A stretch of 64,000 bases of DNA from Lachnospiraceae bacterium (GTDB lineage Bacteria; Bacillota; Clostridia; Lachnospirales; Lachnospiraceae): the NCBI GenBank assembly GCA_900766925.1, contig CAAFXG010000216.1:16211-80210 (forward strand), written 5' to 3'. Numbering within the stretch: position 1 is the first letter of the stretch; each line of letters starts with the position of its first letter. Below are positions 42,798 to 52,312 of this stretch, in pieces. Made by a program: the position numbers and the translations under genes. The notes under the pieces were generated by a model. It was given only the letters and a program-made list of their open reading frames with translations. It made no database searches and was not told the origin of the DNA.

Positions 42798-42935
42798 AAT
42801 TCATCACATGTTTGTATATAAGCAACATCCGAATTGTAACATTTTTTTAACAATTACGCAATATTTTTTCGTCTTGTTTCCTCTATTTTCCACAGAAATT
42901 CATGCGTAATATATTGCCGGTTACCAGCTTGTTTT

Positions 42936-45900
42936 TTATATGCATACAATATTGTCGGTTTTTAGTGCAAGTCTCCTGCATATTATTGTAACCTCGTATT
43001 GTCCCGGCTCAAAGTATTCTTTAGGTATTTCACACCTAAAGCCTGTAAAATCTACATCTACCTCTGAGGTGTTGTTATCTGCCACGTCGGGTCTGTATAC
43101 CTTGCAGGTGTCCAACAAATATGTTTTTTCCTCATTTGAAAGCAGAAGCTTGATTTTGGTATCATTGTTATTGTATCTGCCACTTATAAATGCCCAGCCT
43201 TCAAGGTATACCGTATCTAACACCTGAACAATATCAAGCTTTCCCCTGACCAGATCAGATACTTTAAAACGTGTATTTTTATTTTTTACTTCGTTGTATT
43301 CAGGTTGATTTTTTGTGTAATTATATGAAAAATCAATTTTGTTCTGGCACAGATTAATATTATAAAATGGGTCCTTCGACCTGAATCCCTGATGCATTTC
43401 ATATAATTTGCGCAATTCACCTGCAAGACGTTTTGACTTATCTGGGTCATCCAAATCATATCCGCGGCTGACCGACTCGTAATGAACAAGTACAGCGTCT
43501 GTCCGGACAACATTGTAGTAACCATGTTCCAGAAGCTTAAAGCATAAATCAACATCATTATATGCAACTGCAAGCTCCTCATTAAAGCCTCCTGACTCCT
43601 CAAATTTTTCCTTTGACACAAGAAGGCATGCCGCAGTTACCGCACAATAATCATACTCAATTAGATTTCTTGCAAAATAGCAGCTTGTATTATCACTGAG
43701 ATTTGAGAACGCATGGGTAGGACCATTTGCAATATTAATAACGCCAACATGTTGTATATTTCCTGTTTCGGGATACACAAGTTTGGCCCCTACAGCTCCC
43801 ACATGAGGAAGCTGGGCCTGTCCAAGCATTCTTCCAAGCCACTCTCCTCTTATTATCTCAGTATCATCATTTAAAAATAAATAATAATCTCCGGACGCAT
43901 TGGCAGCAGCCAGATTGCACATGCGCGAGAAATTAAATTCCATCGGCTCATATATATATTTTACATCATATTTCTCTGCCAACTCACTATATTTGTCCCT
44001 GTTATCAGCATTACTGCCATTATCAACAAGGACAATTTCAAAGTTTCGGTATTCCGTAAGCCCATAAATAGAATCCACACACCTTTTAAGTATGTCATAA
44101 TTATCCTTTGATGGTATCAGAATACTTACCTTGGGATTATTTTTCACCTTATAATTTACCCGGAACAGACTGCTTTCCCCAATACGCTCAACATAAGCAT
44201 CTGTCCCACGTCGCAAAAGAGCGTTCTCTTTACATCTCTTTGTAGCTTCCATAATATAAGGCTCTGCATCTTCACTTTCTCCGGCAGATTCCTTTCGTTC
44301 ACGCCAATGATATAAGACCTTGGAAATATGTGCTATTTTATCTGTTTTCTCCGTAAAACGAAGTACAAAATCATAGTCCTGTGCACCCTCGTACCCTGCT
44401 CTTAATCCTCCGATTTCATCAGCAATACTCTTCCTGAACACAGCAAGATGACCGGTATACATAAACGACATCAGCGTATCCGGCGACCAATCAGGCTTAA
44501 AGTGTGGCATATGTCTGTTTTTACCATCGTTGTCAATCCTATCCTCATCACTGTATATGAAATCCAGAGTTTTATCCTCGTTAAGTTTTTTGACAACCTC
44601 ATACAGGGCATTGTGAGCGAGGATATCATTACACTCAAGGAAGACAATATACTCTCCTGTAGCAAGCTCCAATGCAGAATTACTACAGTTTGAAATACGT
44701 CCCTTTTCTTCCCTATATACAATTTTAATATTAGAGTCCCTCTCATACCTCTTAAGGGTATCCTTTACATTCGACCATGTAGATGCATCGTCTGCAATAC
44801 AAAGCTCCCAATTCGTGTAGGTCTGCCTTTTTACAGACTCAATACACGGGATAAGATACTTATCGGGAACATTATATACCGACATAAGAATTGATATTTG
44901 TGGGTTATATTCAAAAGCTTCATCCCTCGGATATTCGCTTTCAACATCATTAATCCACTTTTCATAACCATTATCACCGGAATTTTCCCATAAGTGCCTA
45001 TACTTGTATTTATACTTCCCAAGCAGCTTAAGCTCCCTTGCCCTTTGTGGCGCCACAAGCTCAAAAATTTTCCTGTTTATCTTCTTTACTCCACGCACAC
45101 ATTTATTCAATGGCTTCAAAACACGTGTCTGCTTTTCCAGATTTCTAAGCTCTGTATTTCTATGCTCAAGTATCTGTGACAGATTGTCGATATGTGTGTC
45201 CTTAAGCTCAATCTGATTAGTAAGATTATTGATGTGCTCGTCCTTGAGTCTTATATCCTCATTAAGACTCTTAACCTGCTGTGCAAGCTGTTTAAGCTGC
45301 TCATCCCTAACATCAAAGTCTTCGTCCGATAAATTAAGCCTTATATAGGGCTTCTCATATCTTGCAGTGTAAATATATTTTCCGCCCTCACCATGAACCA
45401 TACTTTGGAAGCAGTAATCCATTTCACTGTACAGCCATATATCATTATCAGAAAAGTCAAACGCCTTTAAAAATTCATGCTGCAAAAAATGCTTTTCAAG
45501 AACTGCACTGTTTTCTTTATACAGATACAGCAGCGCACGAAACAACAGAAAACGTGCCGGAACGTCAAAATCAACGACCCACTCGTAATCTATACATATT
45601 ATTTTATCATTCTGGATAATATAATTGCTGAAAATGGCATCAAGATTCGATACCTTAAATGATCTTTCATCAGTAGGATATAAATTCGGAAATGCAGCCT
45701 TAAATTCCTCACTTATAACAAAGGGTCTGCTGTTCTGTTCATCCGTTTCAAAGATAACATTTGCCGCAGCCCGGATTTTACAAATTATCGCCTCAGGGCT
45801 GTCCTCATAAAAATTGACATCATCAAGCAGGCCTCTTCCCTCAACAAATTCAAATCTAAGTCCATTGCCCTGTTTTGTATATGGAATAGGAGTTATTTTA

Positions 45901-46079
45901 CCCGGCACGGAGCACAGCTTTTCATAGTTTTTCTGTATATTCTCAAAATGTGTTGTTGCACGCCTGTCTATAGGCTGTTTTAACACATATTTCTCCCCAT
46001 CGCATTCAATTATGCTGGTCTTAAGCTGAAACTCCGGTTTCCTTGTTGAATTGTATTTTGTATATAATACCTTTTCCAT
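42936..46079 (-). CDS. Large two-domain GT2 glycosyltransferase with kinase-like N-terminus and coiled coil
   Basis: 1047 residues. Residues 1 to about 235 look like a protein-kinase-like or aminoglycoside-phosphotransferase-like fold (YVLKQPID, then IICIDYEWVVDFDVP near 160 in place of a kinase HxD/DFG core). A coiled coil with LKDEHI/LKDTHI heptads spans about 255-325. GT2 domain 1 (about 395-630) has ILMSVYNVPDKY, IADDAS and SDED. GT2 domain 2 (about 655-900) has ILIPSKDN, LVDNGS and NDDTE. The last ~85 residues are a beta-sandwich-like module. Twin GT2 proteins of this type build O-antigen-like chains. It follows a methyltransferase and the second ABC exporter, which fits chain synthesis, capping and export. 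Sugar donors are unknown. Confidence 0.8.
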   Translation of the reverse strand: MEKVLYTKYNSTRKPEFQLKTSIIECDGEKYVLKQPIDRRATTHFENIQKNYEKLCSVPGKITPIPYTKQGNGLRFEFVEGRGLLDDVNFYEDSPEAIICKIRAAANVIFETDEQNSRPFVISEEFKAAFPNLYPTDERSFKVSNLDAIFSNYIIQNDKIICIDYEWVVDFDVPARFLLFRALLYLYKENSAVLEKHFLQHEFLKAFDFSDNDIWLYSEMDYCFQSMVHGEGGKYIYTARYEKPYIRLNLSDEDFDVRDEQLKQLAQQVKSLNEDIRLKDEHINNLTNQIELKDTHIDNLSQILEHRNTELRNLEKQTRVLKPLNKCVRGVKKINRKIFELVAPQRARELKLLGKYKYKYRHLWENSGDNGYEKWINDVESEYPRDEAFEYNPQISILMSVYNVPDKYLIPCIESVKRQTYTNWELCIADDASTWSNVKDTLKRYERDSNIKIVYREEKGRISNCSNSALELATGEYIVFLECNDILAHNALYEVVKKLNEDKTLDFIYSDEDRIDNDGKNRHMPHFKPDWSPDTLMSFMYTGHLAVFRKSIADEIGGLRAGYEGAQDYDFVLRFTEKTDKIAHISKVLYHWRERKESAGESEDAEPYIMEATKRCKENALLRRGTDAYVERIGESSLFRVNYKVKNNPKVSILIPSKDNYDILKRCVDSIYGLTEYRNFEIVLVDNGSNADNRDKYSELAEKYDVKYIYEPMEFNFSRMCNLAAANASGDYYLFLNDDTEIIRGEWLGRMLGQAQLPHVGAVGAKLVYPETGNIQHVGVINIANGPTHAFSNLSDNTSCYFARNLIEYDYCAVTAACLLVSKEKFEESGGFNEELAVAYNDVDLCFKLLEHGYYNVVRTDAVLVHYESVSRGYDLDDPDKSKRLAGELRKLYEMHQGFRSKDPFYNINLCQNKIDFSYNYTKNQPEYNEVKNKNTRFKVSDLVRGKLDIVQVLDTVYLEGWAFISGRYNNNDTKIKLLLSNEEKTYLLDTCKVYRPDVADNNTSEVDVDFTGFRCEIPKEYFEPGQYEVTIICRRLALKTDNIVCI

Positions 46080-46137
46080 AGAAATACCTCTCTAGTATAA
46101 TATGTATTGCCTCCTCATCAAATTATCAATACATGAT

Positions 46138-46944
46138 TTACTTACGGCTTACTACCAAAAACGAGTTTGCAAACCATTCAAACATCTCATCACTGCTCAG
46201 GGAATCCGCCACTAATGCTTCATCAAATGCCAGCAGACGCGGTCCCACGTAATTCGGTGTATTTTTCTTCATTACACCCTGTTTAGGAAGATATTCCTCC
46301 GAATAAATCTCTGTCGGAAGTCTGTAATCCGGAATCGGATAATAAAATTCGTTATTTGAAAAACCCGCTTTCTTTAATACTTCTTCAAGCTTATTCCTCG
46401 AGTATCTCTTTTCATTTAAGTTACCCTGCAGACCATCAAATGCGTTATCTGTATCATTGTCAGTTGCTCCGGACCAGTATTTTATTGCATATTTGTTGTC
46501 CATCGCTACAAAGAGCTTTCCTCCCGGTTTCAGACACCCTCCAACGGTCTCAAGGGCATCTTCATCAAAGCTTCCTATCATCGTAATATAATCATACAAA
46601 TCTGCATTTACAGCATATTCACCATCAAGAAAGGCTTTCGAAGATGCATTTATTACCGTAAGATTATTTCTGTCCCGGTTCATATATTTGTTTACCTCTG
46701 CGTAGTCACTGTTTTCCTCAACAGCAACAACATTATCAGCCCACTCGCACAAGAGTGCCGTTATGACGCCACATTCAGCTCCCAATTCAAGTATTCTATC
46801 TGTTTTCTCAAAGAAAAACCAATCAAGAATATTCCTTCTGATTGGTGAAAAATGGTATAGAAGCTCACTATCCGTCTCCTTCATCAGTGCTTCCTCTACA
46901 CATTTATTTGTTCTGACAAAATCGAGTAATCTGTTTTCTGACAT
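46138..46944 (-). CDS. Class I SAM-dependent methyltransferase
   Basis: 268 residues from the ATG at 46944, preceded by GGAGAGG six bases away; the longer frame to 46992 overlaps the ABC gene and lacks a site. ILELGAECGVITALL is SAM motif I and VAVEENSDYAEV is motif II, whose acidic residue binds the ribose. DYITMIGSFDEDALE is the post-motif-II strand. Methyltransferases next to Wzt/Wzm exporters with carbohydrate-binding tails often cap the growing chain end and set its length, so a terminal methyl cap is plausible. The acceptor is not known. Confidence 0.8.
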   Translation of the reverse strand: MSENRLLDFVRTNKCVEEALMKETDSELLYHFSPIRRNILDWFFFEKTDRILELGAECGVITALLCEWADNVVAVEENSDYAEVNKYMNRDRNNLTVINASSKAFLDGEYAVNADLYDYITMIGSFDEDALETVGGCLKPGGKLFVAMDNKYAIKYWSGATDNDTDNAFDGLQGNLNEKRYSRNKLEEVLKKAGFSNNEFYYPIPDYRLPTEIYSEEYLPKQGVMKKNTPNYVGPRLLAFDEALVADSLSSDEMFEWFANSFLVVSRK

Positions 46945-46963
46945 CAATAACCCTCTCCAAAAA

Positions 46964-48268
46964 CTAACTCTTAATACTGCTTTCTTTTTCAATTACTACA
47001 GTTGAATTCATATCATAATAACCTACGGTATTCTTATCAGAAACAACCGTAATATTAATTACATCATATAATCTGTGATATACAGTGAAATCAGCACCAT
47101 TAAAGCCTGTACAGCTTATAGAAAGCAGGTACTCGCCCCCCTGAAGATTCATTTTCTGGGTAAACGATGCGGTATAAACATCACCTTTTTGAACAATTCC
47201 TATGGATTTCTTCTCAAACATTGTATTTGTTCCGGTGATATCCGTACCCTTCAGCGTCTTAATAGTAAATGTAAAAATAGGGTCATTTATAATTTCATTG
47301 AACTGTACCTTGGACTTAATTGTAAACGTCGAACCCTTAAGTATTGTATTTGTAAGTAATCCGTTCTCATCAACTATGGCAAAATCTATAATCTGTGCCT
47401 TTCCGGTACCATATTCATTTACATTAGGATTAATATCAAATTTAGCTTTCCAGAGTTCTCCCCCTCCGGTCGAAGCAGCTACTCCGCCTTCTGTGTCCTT
47501 CGATGTCTCATTTTTGTTGTCCTGTGTTCCGTCTAAGCCCACCAGGACCTTCTTATACAGGTCAACCATGTCCTGGGCAGGTCCTTCAGCCATCATCTTA
47601 CCCTTATTAATAAGTATTGCCTTATCACAGTATTTACTTATACTGCTCATGTCATGACTTACGAATAAGATTGTCTTGCCAAGCTCCTTAAATTCCTCAA
47701 ACTTACGATAACACTTGGCCTGGAAGAAAACATCTCCAACAGAAAGAGCCTCGTCGACAATGAGTATTTCCGGATCAATATTGATGGCAACGGCAAATGC
47801 CAGTCTTACAAACATACCGCTTGAATATGTCTTTACAGGTTGATTTACAAAATCTCCTATATCCGCAAACGAAAGAATGTCATCCAGCTTTGCGTCTATT
47901 TCTTCCTTTGAGAAGCCTATCATTGTGCCATTTAGGTATATGTTTTCTATTCCCGTATACTCCATGTTAAAACCCGCGCCCAGCTCAAGCAGTGCCGAGA
48001 TTCTGCCATGAATTACGACTTCTCCCCCTGTCGGGTTCAAAACTCCTGTTATTATCTTGAGAATGGTAGACTTTCCTGCTCCGTTCGTTCCAATTATGCC
48101 CACACATTCTCCTTTTTTGACATCAAAAGAAAGACCATTAAGTGCATAATGCTCCTTATATCTTTTCTGTCTGGTAAGACCAAGTGATTCCATAAACCTA
48201 TCCCTCGGTCTGTCATACAGCTTATATAGCTTTGTGACGTTTTTTACGCTAATTGCAACATCATCCAT
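46964..48268 (-). CDS. ABC transporter ATPase with C-terminal glycan-binding domain, Wzt type (exporter 2)
   Basis: 434 residues. The N-terminal ~245 are an ABC ATPase with GIIGTNGAGKS (Walker A), YSSGMFVRLAFA (signature), ILIVDEALSVGD (Walker B) and LFVSHD (switch). After a Ser/Thr/Gly linker near residue 265 comes a Wzt-C-type beta-sandwich (about 285-425; FTIKSKVQFNEI, GGEYLLSISCTG). This domain recognises the chain end in O-antigen exporters of the capped type, which fits the neighbouring methyltransferase. It differs from the ATPase at 30597, which has no such domain, so two classes of polymer are probably exported. Confidence 0.92.
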   Translation of the reverse strand: MDDVAISVKNVTKLYKLYDRPRDRFMESLGLTRQKRYKEHYALNGLSFDVKKGECVGIIGTNGAGKSTILKIITGVLNPTGGEVVIHGRISALLELGAGFNMEYTGIENIYLNGTMIGFSKEEIDAKLDDILSFADIGDFVNQPVKTYSSGMFVRLAFAVAINIDPEILIVDEALSVGDVFFQAKCYRKFEEFKELGKTILFVSHDMSSISKYCDKAILINKGKMMAEGPAQDMVDLYKKVLVGLDGTQDNKNETSKDTEGGVAASTGGGELWKAKFDINPNVNEYGTGKAQIIDFAIVDENGLLTNTILKGSTFTIKSKVQFNEIINDPIFTFTIKTLKGTDITGTNTMFEKKSIGIVQKGDVYTASFTQKMNLQGGEYLLSISCTGFNGADFTVYHRLYDVINITVVSDKNTVGYYDMNSTVVIEKESSIKS

Positions 48269-48351
48269 TTATATTTCTCCCAAAAACGCAAGCGAAGTCA
48301 TCATAATTTGTTTATTACAAATCCTCCGCGAATATTTCTTTAATCATATCT

Positions 48352-49341
48352 TTACAAAACATCCGCAAAATGTATCTTTAATTTTCTGAATACAGATGTG
48401 CCAAACGAAAAAACAACAGCAATAAACAGCCAGAAATAAACTGTCCATAGAAGCTTGTCCCCTATCATATTATGGGTTAATAGAGCATCCCTGAATCCAT
48501 CCACGATATAGTATACCGGGTTTAGCTTAAATACTGTCCTTAATGCCGGAGAAAGTATATTTACATCCCACATTATAGGTGTCATCCAGATTCCCACCTG
48601 TAAAATTATATTAATTATCTGCGTTAAATCCTTAAAGAAACACACCACCGCCGACGTAAAATATGACAGCCCCAGAACAAGCATAAATGAGCAAAATATA
48701 TAGTACACAAGCTGCAGGGTATAAAGCCCCGGACGATAACCATATATACAGCAAAGTACAAACACAAATACGGTAAAAAATGCATGCGTAAACAGCGCTG
48801 ACAGCACCTTGACTATAGGTAAAATGTCGATTTTGAACACAACCTTTTTAACCAGATAATTGTATTCCAGAAGTGAATTCGTACCTCCGCTCCATGCTTC
48901 CGAAAAAAAGAACCACGGTACAAGACCGGCCATCAGCCACAAAATAAACGGATATTCACTATCTCTTCCTGCACGAAGACCAACCTCAAATACAAACCAA
49001 TAGACAACTACCGTCACTATAGGCTGAATAAATGCCCATATTGTGCCGAGGTAAGAGCCTGCAAATCTTGTCTTAAAATCATTCTTCGACAGACTCGCAA
49101 TAAGCCTTCTGTTACTGATTACCTCTGTGGGAAGCTCAAGAACCGTTTCCAGCTTCACACTTGTAAATATAACTATCAAATCTAAAATAATACATAATAT
49201 AATGTCCACTATAAGACTACTTCTGTCCATATGTCCGTCAAGGCTTCCTGAACCAACCCTCACGTATTTAAATATAAATACATTCAGCAACGCTGCAACA
49301 GCTATCAGCAGACTTATAACGGCAATTTTCTTTTTACTCAT
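48352..49341 (-). CDS. ABC transporter permease, Wzm type with extra N-terminal helices (exporter 2)
   Basis: 329 residues. Two N-terminal helices (about 5-27, 42-62) precede the standard six-helix ABC-2 permease (from about 100), which opens SKNDFKTRFAGSYLGTIWAF and continues LEYNYLVKKVVFKIDILPIV. The extra ~70 residues are absent from the 260-residue permease of exporter 1. It pairs with the Wzt-type ATPase 83 bases downstream. That gap holds nothing recognisable beyond a ribosome binding site. Confidence 0.9.
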   Translation of the reverse strand: MSKKKIAVISLLIAVAALLNVFIFKYVRVGSGSLDGHMDRSSLIVDIILCIILDLIVIFTSVKLETVLELPTEVISNRRLIASLSKNDFKTRFAGSYLGTIWAFIQPIVTVVVYWFVFEVGLRAGRDSEYPFILWLMAGLVPWFFFSEAWSGGTNSLLEYNYLVKKVVFKIDILPIVKVLSALFTHAFFTVFVFVLCCIYGYRPGLYTLQLVYYIFCSFMLVLGLSYFTSAVVCFFKDLTQIINIILQVGIWMTPIMWDVNILSPALRTVFKLNPVYYIVDGFRDALLTHNMIGDKLLWTVYFWLFIAVVFSFGTSVFRKLKIHFADVL

Positions 49342-49379
49342 TACTTCTCCTGCATGTGCCCATTAAAGCACATGATATC

Positions 49380-49970
49380 CTACTGTTTTTTGTAATCAGA
49401 TATTCCATTCCACTTGGTATCCTTGTCAGAAATTATAAGATCTTCTCTTGTCATTCCCTCCGGCATAGGCCAGTCTACACCAATTTCAGGGTCACTCCAT
49501 AAAAGTCCTCCCTCATCATTTGGATGATAGAAATCTGTACACTTATAACTAAATTCCGCATTATCTGAGAGAACAATGAACCCATGCGCAAAATTCTTTG
49601 GTATGAAGAACTGCTTCTTATTCTCTGCCGAAAGGCGGACACCGTACCATTTGCCATAGGTCCTTGAGCCTTCTCTTAAATCTACCGCCACATCAAAGAC
49701 CTCACCGCTCACAACCCTTACAAGCTTATCCTGAGGATAATTAATCTGGAAATGTAACCCTCTAAGAACGCCCTTCTTAGAGCTTGACTGATTATCCTGG
49801 ACAAAGGTACAATCTATTCCTGCAGCAGCAAAATCATTATAATTGTAGACCTCCATAAAGTAGCCTCTCTCATCCCCAAATACAGACGGCTCGATTACCT
49901 TTAACCCCTCTATTTCAACGCCATCAACCTCACAGCTATTCACTGTTATTTTGCCAAACTTCTCTGTCAT
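49380..49970 (-). CDS. rfbC: dTDP-4-dehydrorhamnose 3,5-epimerase
   Basis: 196 residues, a full-length RmlC cupin. FGDERGYFMEVYN, VLRGLHFQ with the catalytic His, and PKNFAHGFIVLSD carry the standard active-site residues. It epimerises C3 and C5 of dTDP-4-keto-6-deoxyglucose. The 20-base gap to rfbA places the two in one operon. Confidence 0.95.
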   Translation of the reverse strand: MTEKFGKITVNSCEVDGVEIEGLKVIEPSVFGDERGYFMEVYNYNDFAAAGIDCTFVQDNQSSSKKGVLRGLHFQINYPQDKLVRVVSGEVFDVAVDLREGSRTYGKWYGVRLSAENKKQFFIPKNFAHGFIVLSDNAEFSYKCTDFYHPNDEGGLLWSDPEIGVDWPMPEGMTREDLIISDKDTKWNGISDYKKQ

Positions 49971-49989
49971 TACATCATTCTCCTATCTA

Positions 49990-50859
49990 CTATAAACCAT
50001 TAGCAACATCCACCAGATACTGACCATATGCAGTCTTCATCAGCGGCTCAGCAAGCTTAAGAAGCTGCTCCCTGTCGATGAAGCCTCTCTTATATGCAAT
50101 TTCCTCAATACAAGAAATATATAAGCCCTGTCTCTTCTGAAATGCAGCAACAAAATCAGCCGCATCAAGCAACATATCATGGTTGCCTGTATCAAGCCAG
50201 GCAAATCCACGGCCAAGGGTCTCAACCATAAGGTCTCCCCGTCTTAAATATTCATTATTTACAGATGTAATCTCAATTTCGCCTCTCGCTGAAGGCTTTA
50301 CATTCTTGGCTATTTCAACCACATCGTTATCGTAAAAGTATAAGCCCGGTACCGCATAATTTGACTTTGGATTTGCAGGCTTTTCTTCAATTGATAATGC
50401 CTTTCCATCCTCATCAAATTCTACAACACCATACTCTCTTGGATCCTTAACATAGTATCCAAATATCGTTGCGCCCTTCTGTCTCTCTGCAGCACGCTTA
50501 AGAACCTTCGAAAAGCTCTGTCCATAGAAAATATTATCTCCCAGAACAAGTGCAACATTATCATTACCGATAAAGCTCTCGCCTACGATAAATGCATCAG
50601 CAAGCCCTCTTGGTGTCTCCTGTATCGCATATGAAAAGCTCATTCCAAGCTGGCTTCCATCACCAAACAGCTCCTTAAATACAGGCAAATCTCTCGGTGT
50701 CGAAATAATAAGCACTTCCCTTATTCCCGCAAGCATAAGCGTTGATAACGGATAATAAATCATTGGTTTGTCATATACAGGCATAATCTGCTTAGATATA
50801 GCCTTTGTAAGAGGGTAGAGACGTGTGCCTGAACCACCTGCTAAAATAATACCTTTCAT
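49990..50859 (-). CDS. rfbA: Glucose-1-phosphate thymidylyltransferase
   Basis: 289 residues, the usual RmlA length. GIILAGGSGTRLYPLT is the nucleotide-binding signature, QIMPVYDKPMIYYPL and LGDNIFYG give the sugar and metal sites, and GRGFAWLDTG lies near the C-terminus. It makes dTDP-glucose for the rhamnose pathway. Its 5' region up to rfbB (112 bases) carries a dispersed GC-rich repeat rather than a promoter. Confidence 0.96.
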   Translation of the reverse strand: MKGIILAGGSGTRLYPLTKAISKQIMPVYDKPMIYYPLSTLMLAGIREVLIISTPRDLPVFKELFGDGSQLGMSFSYAIQETPRGLADAFIVGESFIGNDNVALVLGDNIFYGQSFSKVLKRAAERQKGATIFGYYVKDPREYGVVEFDEDGKALSIEEKPANPKSNYAVPGLYFYDNDVVEIAKNVKPSARGEIEITSVNNEYLRRGDLMVETLGRGFAWLDTGNHDMLLDAADFVAAFQKRQGLYISCIEEIAYKRGFIDREQLLKLAEPLMKTAYGQYLVDVANGL

Positions 50860-50886
50860 TCGTGTTCTCCTTATATTATATATTGG

Positions 50887-50963
50887 TTGCTCTCCGCACG
50901 ATAAAGTCGTGCAGACCTCCTCTCAGCTTCGCTTCGAGTCGGTCGCGCGCTCGCGCCCTATGT
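50887..50963 (-). repeat. GC-rich dispersed repeat between rfbB and rfbA (copy 1)
   Basis: A stretch reading TTGCTCTCC, a small hairpin (GCACGA/TCGTGC), GACCTCCTC, CTTCGCTTCGAGTCGGTCG and CGCCCTAT on the plus strand recurs at 56370-56458 in the same orientation with changes in the variable middle. It is far richer in G and C than its surroundings and fills most of the 112-base rfbB-rfbA gap. Confidence 0.7.
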
Positions 50964-50971
50964 CTGTCGAA

Positions 50972-52057
50972 TTATCTGTTCGCGTACATGTCCTCATAGT
51001 ATTTCTGGTAATCACCGCTTGTAACGTTCTTCATCCAATCCTCATGTTCGAAGAACCATTCTATTGTCTTCTTAATTCCTTCCGCAAAGTATGTTTCCGG
51101 CTCCCAGCCAATCTCAGCTTTAATCTTATCCGGAGCTATGGCATATCTTCTGTCATGTCCCTTACGATCCTCAACATAAGTAATTAAGTCCTTAGATACA
51201 AGTGCCTTTCTTGGATCGTCATCTGCAAGACACTCCTGAAGTGTATCAATAATGATATTAATAATCTGAATATTCTGCTTCTCGTTATGTCCGCCGATAT
51301 TATATGTCTCAAACAGTCTTCCCTTCTCCTGAACCATATCTATAGCCTTTGCATGATCCTCAACATACAGCCAGTCGCGCACATTCTTGCCGTCTCCATA
51401 TACAGGAAGCTTCTTGCCTGAAAGTGCATTATTGATAATAAGAGGAATAAGCTTCTCAGGGAACTGGTAAGGTCCGTAATTGTTACTGCAATTGGTAATG
51501 TTAGCAGGGAACTTGTATGTGTCCATATATGCCTTTACAAGCATGTCTGATGATGCCTTACTTGCAGAGTATGGACTATGTGGGTCATACGGAGATGTCT
51601 CGTAGAAAAATGCATTGTCATCATCCGGAAGAGAGCCATAAACCTCATCCGTAGATACATGAAGGAACTTCTTTCCCTCCTTAAAGCTGCCATCAGGAAG
51701 CTCCCATGCAGCCTTTGCACAGTTAAGCATAACAGCTGTACCCAGCACATTAGTCTCAACAAAAACCTCAGGATTCTTAATACTTCTGTCGACATGGCTC
51801 TCTGCTGCAAAATGTACAACCCTGTCTATATCATTCTCAGCAAATATCTTGGAAATCGCATCCTTATCACAGATATCTGCCTTAACAAAGGTATAATTAT
51901 CCCTGTTTTCAATATCCTTAAGATTCTCCAGATTGCCCGCATAAGTAAGCTTATCCACATTAATGATTCTAATTTCATTATCGTATTTCTTAAACATATA
52001 ATGAATGTAATTAGAACCTATAAAGCCTGCACCACCTGTAACTAAATATGTTCTCAT
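50972..52057 (-). CDS. rfbB: dTDP-glucose 4,6-dehydratase
   Basis: 361 residues. VTGGAGFIGSNYI is the NAD loop, VHFAAESHVDRSI and STDEVYG hold the Thr/Asp/Glu catalytic set, and YSASKAS supplies the Tyr and Lys. It converts dTDP-glucose to dTDP-4-keto-6-deoxyglucose. It is first in the rfbB-rfbA-rfbC run. No rfbD follows, so the final reductase must be elsewhere in the genome. A likely promoter lies just upstream, at 52080-52108. Confidence 0.96.
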   Translation of the reverse strand: MRTYLVTGGAGFIGSNYIHYMFKKYDNEIRIINVDKLTYAGNLENLKDIENRDNYTFVKADICDKDAISKIFAENDIDRVVHFAAESHVDRSIKNPEVFVETNVLGTAVMLNCAKAAWELPDGSFKEGKKFLHVSTDEVYGSLPDDDNAFFYETSPYDPHSPYSASKASSDMLVKAYMDTYKFPANITNCSNNYGPYQFPEKLIPLIINNALSGKKLPVYGDGKNVRDWLYVEDHAKAIDMVQEKGRLFETYNIGGHNEKQNIQIINIIIDTLQECLADDDPRKALVSKDLITYVEDRKGHDRRYAIAPDKIKAEIGWEPETYFAEGIKKTIEWFFEHEDWMKNVTSGDYQKYYEDMYANR

Positions 52058-52079
52058 AATCGTCCTCCAAAACTGTTAT

Positions 52080-52108
52080 ATTATATTATTAACAAATTAT
52101 TGTCATAA
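52080..52108 (-). promoter_or_regulatory. Predicted promoter for rfbBAC
   Basis: On the minus strand TTATGA (52103-52108), a 17-base spacer and TATAAT (52080-52085) lie 22 bases before the rfbB ATG, whose GGAGG site sits between. The -10 box is perfect and the -35 is weak. Confidence 0.4.
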
Positions 52109-52132
52109 TTTACATAGATACAAGGAATTATA

Positions 52133-52312
52133 TCATGTATCAAACAAAATCGCAAGATATGAGGTTCTTAACCATATTCTCACATCCATTGTGTTAATCA
52201 GAATATATGCCAATATCTGAGGATCTGCAAGAATATTACATACCTTTTCGTTATAACGGCGGACCTTATCACCAATGGTTTCAATTGAAACCGCCAAATT
52301 TGTCTTGCTCAT
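52133..52312 (-). pseudogene. Remnant of an Rpn/PD-(D/E)XK recombination-promoting nuclease gene
   Basis: A 59-codon frame starts at ATG 52312, four bases after GGAGGT. It reads MSKTNLAVSIETIGDKVRRY, then NEKVCNILADPQILAYILIN. The segment YNEKV-x3-LAD-x-Q-(I/V)LA-x-IL is the N-terminal hallmark of Rpn-family transposase-like nucleases common in Lachnospiraceae. The last ~15 codons diverge, and the nuclease core and the remaining ~250 residues are missing. It is a 5' fragment left by deletion between spmA and rfbB. An independent small protein is possible but less likely. Confidence 0.55.
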
